From assembly GCA_039583875.1 (NCBI GenBank), contig CM077158.1, positions 244,265,447 through 244,329,446 on the forward strand: a stretch of DNA of 64,000 bases. The letters are read 5' to 3'. Every line of letters starts with the position of its first letter. Position 1 is the first letter of the stretch. The translations under genes and the position numbers were made by a program. The notes under the pieces are model-generated. The model had not been told where the DNA came from. It did no database searches and saw only the letters and a program-made list of their open reading frames with translations. Below, piece after piece: positions 55,189-64,000 of this stretch. This stretch comes from Platanthera guangdongensis. Its lineage: Eukaryota; Streptophyta; Magnoliopsida; Asparagales; Orchidaceae.

Positions 55189-56536
55189 TGTACAACCCCG
55201 TATTCGCCCCTGTATAGTTTTAAGCTTTTGGGAGATTTTGCACTCTCGGTGGCCAATTTTGGCTCTGGCTTGGAAACATACTAGTAGGGGGAGGAAAAAT
55301 CCACCTCCCTCCAGTGGCCCTCTTTTGGGGGGCGGGTGCGACAAGTTGGCTGACACCCGCCCCGTCCCGATAGGTGCTTGGCGGCCTGGTGAGGCGAGAC
55401 CGGCCGGGGGCCGGGGTCTCGCCCCTGCCCCTTCTAGCCTAGCGGCCTGGTGGGGCGAGACCGGCCGGGGGCCGGGGTCTCGCCCCTGCCCCTTCTAGCC
55501 TGGCGGCCTGGTGGGGCGAGACCGGCCGGGGGCCTGGGTCTCGCCCCTGCCCCTTCTAGCCTGGCGGCCTGGTGGGGCGAGACCGGCCGGGGGCCAGGGT
55601 CTCGCCCCTGCCCCTTCTAGCCTGGCGGCCTGGGGGGCGAGACCGGCCAGGGGCCGGGGTCTCGCCCCTGCCCCTTCTAGCCTGGCAGCCTGGTGGGGCG
55701 AGACCGGCCGGGGGCCGGGGTCTCGCCCCTGCCCCTTCTAGCCTGGAGGCCTGGTGGGGCGAGACCGGTCGGGGGCCGGGGTCTCGCCCCTGCCCCTTCT
55801 AGCCTGGAGGCCTGGGGGGCGAGACCGGGCGGGGGCCGGGGTCTCGCCCCTGCCCCTTCTAGCCTGGCGGCCTGGTAGGGCGAGACCGGCTGGGGGCCGG
55901 GGTCTCGCCCCTGCCCCTACTAGCCTGGCGGCCTGGTGGCCTGGTGGGGCGAGACCGGCCGGGGGCCGGGGTCTCGCCCCTGCCCCTTCTAGCCTGGCGG
56001 CCTGGGGGGCGAGACCGGCCGGAGGCCGGGGTCTCGCCCTTGCCCCTTCCAGCTTGGCAGCCTGGCGGGGCGAGACCGGTCAAAGGCCGCGGTCTCGCCC
56101 TTGCCCCCCTGCAGTTTTACCTTCTTGCCCTCGGGGGGAATTCCCCCTTTACCCCCCGGCGTGACGTTTTCCTATTGGCCCGAGGCATTTTGGCCGTAGG
56201 GGTATTTTGGTCATTTTACCCCCAGGACTTGGAAAAACTATAAATAGACCCCCTTGGGTGCCTTGGAGAGGATCCTTTTCTTAGCTTCCTCCTCCCTTAG
56301 CTTCTTCTTGGTAGAGTAGAGAGAGCTCTCCAAGGCGCCTAGCCTAGCCCTTTGGTGAGGGAGGGGAAGAGCTCAGGTAGCCTTCCGGGTGTAAGGTGGG
56401 ACCTCCGTGCTAGAGCCGAGGGTCTGTTCATAGTCTCCTAAGTCTCCGGTCCGTGACGTTCTCTCGAGTGTAGTAGGTGTGAGGTCACCCCTTTCAGGGA
56501 CCCCGAACTCCACAGAGGTCAATTTTGGCTTCAACA
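55189..56536 (+). repeat. E3 5' LTR, 1,348 bp
   Basis: TGTACAACCCCG to GGCTTCAACA. About 12 copies of a 61-bp GC-rich unit (GGGGCGAGACCGGCC ... GGGGTCTCGCCCC) fill 55380-56110. TATAAATA is at 56239-56246. Confidence 0.92.
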
Positions 56537-56539
56537 CTT

Positions 56540-56552
56540 TGGTGCGGTGAGC
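56540..56552 (+). other. E3 primer binding site
   Basis: TGGTGCGGTGAGC three bases after the 5' LTR end, as in E1 and E2. Confidence 0.75.
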
Positions 56553-56591
56553 GTGGAGAGTGACCAGCACAGAAGATCTCAGGAGAGTGTC

Positions 56592-58703
56592 ATGACGGGA
56601 GGTCAAGGAGGTAGTGATGATCTCGGCGAGCTCCCCACCCCAGGACCCTTTGTGGGGAGGCAAGAGTTCATGACCTCCATCCAGGGCATCATGGAGATGC
56701 TGCGAAGCATTGCTCCTCAGGGTGGCAGCTCCACCCCGACCCCCCAGGAGCTAGCTCCCCCCCTCGACGAGTCGACTCCCAGGGGTCTAGGCAAGATGAC
56801 CCCAGCGGGGGGAGAAGGAAGTGCACTAGGAAGAAGGCCAGGGAAGGAGAGGATGGGAGATGGGGTTGAGCGAGACCTCACCAGCCGGGAGCTGTTCTCC
56901 AGCCCGACAAGTGCCAACCTCCCAGACGAGCAGGTTGCGCGAGTGGAGGTGGCGAGACCACCCCTTAGGGGGTCACCCTTCAGTGAGCTGATCATCTCAG
57001 CTCCCGTTCCCGAGGGGTTCAGAGAGCCAGACATGGCTTACTATACGGGGAAGGATGACCCCATCCAGCACCTGCAGTGGTTCGAGGATGCCGTCTCCAT
57101 CAGGCCGATGACGGATGCCTTCAAGTGTCGCCTCTTTGCGATCACGTTGAAGGAGAAGGCAAGGGACTGGTTCCATCAACTCCCTCCAAGGTCGATCTAT
57201 GGGTTCGAGGACTTAAGCCGGAGCTTCCAGCTCCGCTTCTCCACCTCCAAGAAGCGGAAGAGGAGCCCCGAGTCCATCTTCCTGATAAGGCAGGGGGCCG
57301 AGGAGTCGCTGGCCCGTTACGTGGACAGGTTCCAGGGGGAGATCCTAGAGGTCCAGGAGATGCCAAGGTATGCTCTCCAGATGGCCTTCACCGTTGGGCT
57401 GAAGGAGGGCTTCTTCAAGATGAGCTTGACCCGGAAGGCCCCCCTTTCCTTCGAGGAGCTGATGGAAAGGACGGCAGAGGAGATAGCCATGGAGGCGGCC
57501 AACCCGGTGTTTGTCAAGAAGTTGGCAAAGCTGACAGAGACAGAGGCAAAGGAGCAAGGTGGATCGAGGCCTCAGGAGGGAAGAAGGAGAGAGGAGCGGA
57601 GAGCTCAGGAGGGTCCGGAACCAGGTTGGAGGCAGCAGGGGGGACCCGCTCAGGGCCCGGGAAGAGGTTACGCCCATGATGGGGGAAACTTCCATGGGGG
57701 CCAAGGAAGGTTCAACTTCCAGAGGCAAGCCCCTAGGCAGCTCCTGCCCCCACCACAACAAGCGATGAAGATTGGTCGAAGGGAGAGGAGGAACCGTCAG
57801 GGAAGGAGAAGGGTCAGGGTAGAGTTGTCGTACTGTGACTTCCACCAGGTGGAGGGGCACGCCACAGCTACCTGCCCCGAGTTCCTGGAAGTGAGGGGGG
57901 CGAGAGACCCTGCCCAGCCACAGCCGCCAGTGCGGGTTGAAGAGGTTCTGCCCAGAGAAGGAGGGGATGATGTTTGTGAGGACCGTGTCGATGTCGGACC
58001 CCGAGGCGGTATAGCGGTAATCCATGGTGGAGTGGGGATCGAGGCCACTCGGAAGGCAAGCCTCCATGTCATGTACCGAAGGAGCGTCACCTCAACCTCC
58101 CAGACACCGCCCCAGGAGGAGAAGGTCACCTTCTCGGTGAAGGACCTGCCGGATCATGAGGATCCGTTTTGCGATGCGCTGGTCATCCAGACGGCCATCG
58201 AGGGTTACAGCGTCTCCCGAATCTTGGTTGACAACGGGAGCTCTGCCAACGTCGTTTTCAGGAAGGCGTTTGATGAGATGAAGGTAGAGCCAAGGAGGGT
58301 GTTGGCCTCGGACGGACCCCTGTTCGGATTTTCAGGGGAGAGGAAGGAGGTTGAGGGTGGAGTGGGACTCCAAGTTAAATTGGGGGGAGTCTCAAGGAAC
58401 TGCCGGTTCGTCATTGTGGACGCTCCAAGCAGCTATAACGCCATCTTCGGAAGGCCCCTCATCAGCGCCTTCCGTTGCGTGCCATCTTCATTCCACCAAT
58501 GCATCAAGTTCAGCTCCGGAGGGATCCAGGTCAGAGTCAAGGGGGACTCCAGGATGGCAAGGCAGTGCTACGTCACGGCTGTCAACACCATCTCTTGGTT
58601 GGCCCAGGCGGAGGAGATGGAGAAGGTCATGGAGAGCTTGAGCAAGATGGAAGTGCCCGAGAAAAAGGAAGTGGACGACGGCCGTCATGCCCAGGCCCCA
58701 TGA
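56592..58703 (+). CDS. gag-pro: E3 Gag-protease, intact, 703 codons
   Basis: The ATG at 56592 was selected by match to E1 and E2; the frame is open 15 codons upstream but without ATG. Gag core: SELIISAPVPEGFREPDM, then QHLQWFEDAVS and EKARDWFHQLPPRSIYGFED. Finger C-D-F-H-x4-H-x4-C starts at residue 415 (57834). Protease site RILVDNGSSANVVF, with Asp at residue 547 (58230-58232). It ends with a Glu/Lys tail and TGA. Same length and domain order as E2 with scattered substitutions, which argues for selection or recent common origin. Expected to assemble particles and process Gag; it lacks everything needed for reverse transcription and integration. Confidence 0.93.
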   Translation: MTGGQGGSDDLGELPTPGPFVGRQEFMTSIQGIMEMLRSIAPQGGSSTPTPQELAPPLDESTPRGLGKMTPAGGEGSALGRRPGKERMGDGVERDLTSRELFSSPTSANLPDEQVARVEVARPPLRGSPFSELIISAPVPEGFREPDMAYYTGKDDPIQHLQWFEDAVSIRPMTDAFKCRLFAITLKEKARDWFHQLPPRSIYGFEDLSRSFQLRFSTSKKRKRSPESIFLIRQGAEESLARYVDRFQGEILEVQEMPRYALQMAFTVGLKEGFFKMSLTRKAPLSFEELMERTAEEIAMEAANPVFVKKLAKLTETEAKEQGGSRPQEGRRREERRAQEGPEPGWRQQGGPAQGPGRGYAHDGGNFHGGQGRFNFQRQAPRQLLPPPQQAMKIGRRERRNRQGRRRVRVELSYCDFHQVEGHATATCPEFLEVRGARDPAQPQPPVRVEEVLPREGGDDVCEDRVDVGPRGGIAVIHGGVGIEATRKASLHVMYRRSVTSTSQTPPQEEKVTFSVKDLPDHEDPFCDALVIQTAIEGYSVSRILVDNGSSANVVFRKAFDEMKVEPRRVLASDGPLFGFSGERKEVEGGVGLQVKLGGVSRNCRFVIVDAPSSYNAIFGRPLISAFRCVPSSFHQCIKFSSGGIQVRVKGDSRMARQCYVTAVNTISWLAQAEEMEKVMESLSKMEVPEKKEVDDGRHAQAP

Positions 58704-58935
58704 GGGTGCCTCGCCTTGCGGTAGTTTTTTCATTTTTCTTATCTTGTAACAAGTGCTACCCCTGACCAGCTGAGTCGGGGGGACCATGTAACTTATATTT
58801 TCCCCCGTTTGAGGATGTAGGATTTGGGTAAGGTTTGATTGTGATGCCTAGTCCTTTTGCTCCGAGACGGTCCCGCTGCCCAGGCTCTCACTAGCCGGGC
58901 AGGGTCAGTGGTACCTCTCGTGAAGGCCAAGTCTC
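58704..58935 (+). other. E3 non-coding spacer
   Basis: T-rich DNA after the stop, leading into a first degenerate repeat unit. No pol remnant is readable. Confidence 0.6.
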
Positions 58936-60245
58936 TCACCTCGAGATGGATTCCGCTGTCAAGCTCTCATCTAGCTGGCAGGGCAGGTTGATCTCTCGGA
59001 GGGTGGGAAGGTCTCACCTCGAGATGGATTCCGCTGTCAGGCTCTCACCTAGCTGGCAGGGCAGGTTGATCTCTCAGAGGGTGGGAAGGTCTCACCTCGA
59101 GATGGATTCCGCTGTCAGGCTCTCACCTAGCTGGCAGGGCAGGTTGATCTCTCGGAGGGTGGGAAGGTCTCACCTTGAGATGGATTCCGCTGCCAGGCTC
59201 TCACCTAGCTGGCAGGGCAGGTTGATCTCTCAGAGGGTGGGAAGGTCTCACCTCGAGATGGATTCCGCTGTCAGGCTCTCACCTAGCTGGCAGGGCAGGT
59301 TGATCTCTCGGAGGGTGGGAAGGTCTCACCTCGAGATGGATTCCGCTGCCAGGCTCTCACCTAGCTGGCAGGGCAGGTTGATCTCTCGGAGGGTGGGAAG
59401 GTCTCACCTCGAGATGGATTCCGCTGTCAGGCTCTCACCTAGCTGGTAGGGCAGGTTGATCTCTCGGAGGGTGGGAAGGTCTCACCTTGAGATGGATTCC
59501 GCTGTCAGGCTCTCACCTAGCTGGCAGGGCAGGTTGATCTCTCGGAGGGTGGGAAGGTCTCACCTCGAGATGGATTCCGCTGTCAGGCTCTCACCTAGCT
59601 GGCAGGGCAGGTTGATCTCTCGGAGGGTGGGAAGGTCTCACCTCGAGATGGATTCCGCTGCCAGGCTCTCACCTAGCTGGCAGGGCAGGTTGATCTCTCG
59701 GAGGGTGGGAAGGTCTCACCTCGAGATGGATTCCGCTGTCAGGCTCTCACCTAGCTGGTAGGGCAGGTTGATCTCTCGTGGAAGCCAAGTCCTTTGCTCC
59801 GAGATGGATTCCGCTGACAGGCTCTCATCTAGCTGGCAGGGCAGGTTGATCTCTCGTAGAAGCCAAGTCTTTAGCTCCGAGATGGATTCCGCTGCCAGGC
59901 TCTCATCTAGCTGGCAGGGCAGGTTGATCTCTCGTGGAAGCCAAGTCCTTTGCTCCGAGATGGATTCCGCTGCCAGGCTCTCATCTAGCTGGCAGGGCAG
60001 GTTGATCTCTCGTAGAAGCCAAGTCTTTAGCTCCGAGATGGATTCCGCTGCCAGGCTCTCGTCTAGCTGGCAGGGCAGGTTGATCTCTCGTGGAAGCCAA
60101 GTCTTTAGCTCCGAGATGGATTCTGCTGCCAGGCTCTCCTCTAGCTGGCAGACCAGGTTGATCTCTCGTGGAAGCCAAGTCTTTAGCTCCGAGATGGATT
60201 CCGCTGTCAGGCTCTCATCTAGATGGCAGGGCTGGTTGATCTCTC
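58936..60245 (+). repeat. E3 78-bp tandem repeat, about 17 copies in two subtypes
   Basis: Block 1 (58936 to about 59778, about 11 copies) has GGAGGGTGGGAAGGTCTCAC between GATCTCTC and the next GAGATGGATTCCGCTG. Block 2 (about 59779-60245, about 6 copies) has TGGAAGCCAAGTCTTTAGCT there. Both have a 78-bp period, 26 codons, and long frames of 26-residue repeats stay open in the sense direction. The two subtypes also occur in E2, in different proportion. Confidence 0.92.
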
Positions 60246-60383
60246 GTGGGATCCAAGTTTGTTACCCGGAGGAGGTCTCGCCACCTAGGCTCCCGTAGCT
60301 GGCTTGGCAGGTTGACCCCGCAAGGAAATTGCACTCAGCGAATACGTTGGGTTGGACATTTCTTTCCGAGTTTGTGCCAACCT

Positions 60384-60401
60384 CGAAAAGAGCGGGGATT
60401 G
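60384..60401 (+). other. E3 polypurine tract
   Basis: CGAAAAGAGCGGGGATTG directly precedes the 3' LTR. Confidence 0.85.
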
Positions 60402-61734
60402 TGTACAACCCCGTATTCGCCCCTGTATAGTTTTAAGCTTTTGGGAGATTTTGCACTCCCGGTGGCCAATTTTGGCTCTGGCTTGGAAACATACTAGTAG
60501 GGGGAGGAAAAATCCACCTCCCTCCAGTGGCCCTCTTTTGGGGGGCGGGTGCGACAAGTTGGCTGACACCCGCCCCGTCCCGATAGGTGCTTGGCGGCCT
60601 GGTGGGGCGAGACCGGCCGGGGGCCGGGGTCTCGCCCCTGCCCCTTCTAGCCTGGCGGCCTGGTGGGGCAAGACCGGCCGGGGGCCGGGGTCTCGCCCCC
60701 GCCCCTTCTAGCCTGGCGGCCTGGTGGGGCTAGACCGGCCGGGGGCCGGGGTCTCGCCTCTGCCCCTTCTATCCTGGCGGCCTGGTGGGGCGAGACCGGC
60801 CGGGGGTCGGGGTCTCGCCCCTGCCCCTTCTAGCCTGGCTGCCTGGGGGGCGAGACCGGCCGGGGGCCGGGGTCTCGCCCCTGCCCCTTCTAGCCTAGCG
60901 GCCTGGTGGGGCGAGACCGGCCGGGGGCCGGGGTCTCGCCCCTGCCCCTTCTAGCCTGGCGGCCTGGTGGGGCGAGACCGGCCGGGGGTCGGGGTCTCGC
61001 CCCTGCCCCTTCTAGCCTGGCGGCCTGGGGGGCGAGACCGGCCGGGGGCCGGGGTCTCGCCCCTGCCCCTTCTAGCCTGGCGGCCTGGTAGGGCGAGACC
61101 GGCCGGGGTCTCGCCCCTGCCCCTTCTAGCCTGGCGGCCTGGTGGGGCGAGACCGGCCGGGGGCCGGGGTCTCGCCCCTGCCCCTTCTAGCCTGGCGGCC
61201 TGGGGGGCGAGACCGGCCGGAGGCCGGGGTCTCGCCCCTGCCCCTTCCAGCTTGGCAGCCTGGCGGGGCGAGACCGGTCAGAGGCCGCGGTCTCGCCCTT
61301 GCCCCCCTGCAGTTTTACCTTCTTGCCTTCGGGGGGAATTCCCCCTTCACGCCCCGGCGTGGCGTTTTCCTATTGGCATGAGGCATTTTGGCCGTAGGGG
61401 TATTTTGGTCATTTTACCCCCAGGACTTGGAAAAACTATAAATAGACCCCCTTGGGTGCCTTGGAGAGGATCCTTTTCTTAGCTTCCTCCTCCCTTAGCT
61501 TCTTCTTGGTAGAGTAGAGAGAGCTCTCCAAGGCGCCTAGCCTAGCCCTTTGGTGAGGGAGGGGAAGAGCTCAGGTAGCCTTCCGGGTGTGAGGTGAGAC
61601 CTCCGTGCTAGAGCCGAGGGTCTGTTCATAGTCTCCTAAGTCTCCGGTCCGTGACATTCTCTCGAGTGTAGTAGGTGTGAGGTCACCCCTTTCAGGGACC
61701 CCGAACTCCATAGAGGTCAATTTTGGCTTCAACA
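60402..61734 (+). repeat. E3 3' LTR, 1,333 bp
   Basis: Same ends as the 5' LTR. The 61-bp array spans about 60595-61310. TATAAATA is at 61437-61444. Confidence 0.92.
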
Positions 61735-62279
61735 CGGGCTATCTCACCTGAACTCTTTGATCACATCATAGGATGTGAGTCTGCTGCAGAGATTTGGACA
61801 TCCATCGATGGATTGTTCAATAGGAAAAATGTAGCAAGACTACAACTCCAAAAAAATGAGTTGGTGATAGCAACTTAAGGTGACCTGCCCATCTCAAAGT
61901 TCTTCCTTAAGATGAAGAGCTTGTGCGCTGAGATATCAGCGTTGGACCCTGATGAGCCGATTTCAGAGGCTAAGTTGAAAAGACACATAATCCGTGGTTT
62001 GCAGAGGGAATATCTAGCCTTTGTCACTTCGGTTCAGGGCTGAGCCACTGAGCCATCTCTGCTGGAGCTAGAGAACCTGCTGTCATCGTAGGAGAGCTCG
62101 ACTCGTCAGATGGGTTGGAATCATTATTTCTGAAGGAAGTAGTGAGGCTCTCTTCTCCGGGAAGAAGAGATAAGAGAAGAAGAAGATTGTTGTTGGTGAT
62201 GGCCCTTCGACTTCTTATCCACAAGATGGGAGCGTTGCTCCTAAGCGTGATTGGAAGGAGTGGCATGAGTGCTACAGGT

Positions 62280-64000
62280 TGTAACACCTCCTCTGTAATG
62301 ACTGTATAATATGGGTCTGGTCGGGGCCCCACAACATACAGACGCCACAACTTAAACATTATAAGATGATATAAACTACTCAACTCAAAACACGGACTAT
62401 AAACAGCAGAAACAAAGAGCAAAACCAGAAGTTATCCACTAACACATCAGTATCAACACGGCCTTATGGCCTTACGACATAAAGAGTTCAACATTCAACC
62501 ATAACATTAAGTGTCAATGTGCATAAGCACTCCTAGGCTACCTCGGCATGCAAGCCGGAAAATATAGTACATAAAACATTATATTCTACAAAAAAGAGCT
62601 ATAACACTTCATGAGGCTTAGGCCTTTTTGGCTAGCAAGCTTGCTCCCACTTGCGATCCTTGTCCTGTAAAAATTTGATTGTAACATGGGTCAGCAAAGG
62701 CTGAACTCAACTGTGTAACCAACACATCTCCTCCCGGTCATCCCTAGCGGACCCCGGGGCACTCCATCACCTTACAGGTCAGCATTTCATATGCAAAATA
62801 CAATAACATGTAAAGATATAAAACAGGTTTAGATGTCTCATACAACAAACACGTTTCTATGTTGAGAATATAATAAAAGGGCATACAATGCAACACGAAT
62901 GCAATCTTGGGTTTCACCCAAGACATCCTAAAGAGTATGCTTCTAACACATCATCACATCAGGTACTTCCAATTTCCTCATCGACGTTCAAGCCGCAAAC
63001 ACAAGGGTACTCTAAATTCCCCCAAACGACATACAAACCACAAACACAATGGTACTCTAAATTCCCCTAAATGGCATACAAGCTGCCACACAAACAAACT
63101 AATAAGAAACCTTGCTAGACCCCACCCGTTCGTGACGACTCAGGCCCGACTCCAATATTGGGGTCAAGTCCACCGAAGGAGACCCAGCGGGACCCAGCTG
63201 GAATCGTCCGGGCTTGCCCAAAGCTCGGCATTCTTGTCAGTTCCACAGAAGGGGGTCTTGTCTCGCCAGGACACTCTCCACACATGACTTTGCAACGTCA
63301 CGGGCTAGCCAGCCGATCACAGAGACAAATCACGCCTTAACACATCACAATCCCACGCCTTTCCTGCCCAAATCCACCGTTTGTACCGTAACATTCCCAT
63401 GCCCCAAGGAAACCATCTACCGTCACAACGGAGCTAACCTTGTCCGGTTCTGATTAACGTTATCGTGCCCCAAGAAAACCATCTGTCGTCGCAACGTAGC
63501 TAATCTTATCCGGCTCTGCATACGCGTACTCACGCGAAATGAGGGGGGGGGACATACAACGACATCACAAACGGTGTCTTGCCGCTATGCATCATCACTG
63601 AGTCAGGCTAACGGTCGCGACTGCGGCTTTACCTACAATGCCTAATCCACTAACGGAGCAAATTTCTAGTGCAATAACATACCGGGGACGGACACAATCG
63701 ACCCGATGACTCTTTTTGAACCATGACAACCCGAATTCCTCTCATTTGAGAGATCCATTGCCTAAAATGCTTAATGGAAAATAAAAATAGAGTAGATGTC
63801 ACACACACATCCTAAAACTGAGAGGAGAAGTGTCGTTACCTTATGACTCCTCTTCTTAGCCATGAAACCCTTATCTTGCACGGATAAAAATGAGCGCCTT
63901 CCCGTACTCTTCACGGATCTAGCCTCTGAACGACGATCAAAGGTCTAAAGATCCGTCAATGGCGGAAGAAAGCTCTCTTCTTCCCCCTCCCTCCTTTATC
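62280..64000. mobile_element. LTR-like insertion running off the window
   Basis: Starts TGTAACACCTCC exactly where copia-Q gag breaks off. TGTAACACC is a common start for LTRs of plant gypsy chromoviruses. No coding region in 1.7 kb. The last 200 bp look 5'-UTR-like on the minus strand. Orientation and family are not settled. Confidence 0.45.

Larger units (their letters stand above)
55189..61734 (+). mobile_element. E3: TR-GAG-type non-autonomous LTR retrotransposon
   Basis: LTRs at 55189-56536 and 60402-61734; the flanks cgggt (55184-55188) and cgggc (61735-61739) differ by one transition. PBS, Gag-protease, 78-bp repeats and PPT lie between; there is no RT, RNase H or integrase. LTR 3' parts (56230-56536 against 61428-61734) show about 4 mismatches in 307 bp, so the insertion is young. 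Confidence 0.92.
54960..62279 (+). pseudogene. gag: Copia-Q gag, interrupted by E3 and cut at 62280
   Basis: Coding parts are 54960-55188 and 61735-62279. The first reads LTPTNFKK-stop-KSCMQSYL and LGEDLWEVVGG, then AWRKTNTKAEFTLKR. The second resumes as AISPELFDHIIGCESAAEIW, then KNELVIAT-stop and EISALDPDEPIS. Frame and sense continue across the E3 insertion. Several TGG or CAA to stop changes show age. The frame ends at HECYR, where a zinc knuckle would begin, because an LTR-like sequence starts at 62280. Confidence 0.8.

Noticed and set aside
55380..56160. Overlapping open frames of 76-136 codons in the E3 LTR arrays (also at 60590-61380)
   Set aside because: The 61-bp GC-rich unit lacks stops in several frames. 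The period is not a multiple of three and no domain is seen.

Overview
This is an angiosperm nuclear window that is almost entirely nested transposable elements. The evidence is plant-type Ty3/gypsy and Ty1/copia polyproteins, hAT and CACTA transposases, MITEs, and one host exon. That exon (22253-22427, minus strand) is recognisable as the first coding exon of INO80 complex subunit C (IES6 homolog), ending at a canonical GT splice donor. I see no rRNA operon, tRNA gene, CRISPR array or intact host gene.

Layout. (1) 1-11428: a Tat-lineage Ty3/gypsy element (E1, plus strand; the start of its 5' LTR lies outside the window). It has a decayed gag-PR-RT-aRH-INT, a 72-bp tandem repeat, and two ANTISENSE genes, each with its own TATA box and frame-closing introns. 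(2) 11429-22165: a Reina-like gypsy element X (minus), sitting just inside the intron that follows the INO80C exon. X is interrupted by E1, and its gag is split by a non-autonomous hAT (14703-21117, TSD AATAAAAG). That hAT is in turn split by E2 (15100-20697, minus, TSD ATATC), an LTR element carrying only gag-protease. (3) 22166-31041: the host exon and its flank, two foldbacks, a GC-rich minisatellite, a MITE-like insertion, an inverted pair of 5S-rRNA-like segments and unassigned AT-rich DNA. (4) 31042-40600: a hAT (TSD TGCTAAAT) split by a CACTA element (32057-38734, TSD AAA), which itself holds a MITE (32398-32527). (5) 42525-47138: a decayed minus-strand copia whose LTR resembles the Tat LTRs. 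(6) 47343-54867: a decayed plus-strand copia whose LTR is split by a 1,920-bp solo LTR (51678-53597, TSD TATGT). This LTR is followed directly by a second PBS and copia gag. That gag is split by E3 (55189-61734), a sibling of E2, and is then cut at 62280 by another LTR-like sequence that runs off the window.

How the parts relate. E1, E2 and E3 share LTR termini (TGTACAAC...CAACA), a primer site (TGGTGCGGTGAGC) and near-identical polypurine tracts. E2 and E3 keep an intact 703-codon Gag-protease but no RT or integrase, so they fit TR-GAG-type non-autonomous elements that need an E1-like autonomous partner. By-eye LTR mismatches (about 3.5% for E1, about 1.7% for E2, about 1.3% for E3) suggest that E1 inserted first and E3 last. 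The most unusual content is the pair of spliced antisense genes in E1 and the 78-bp (26-codon) repeats in E2/E3 that stay open in frame.
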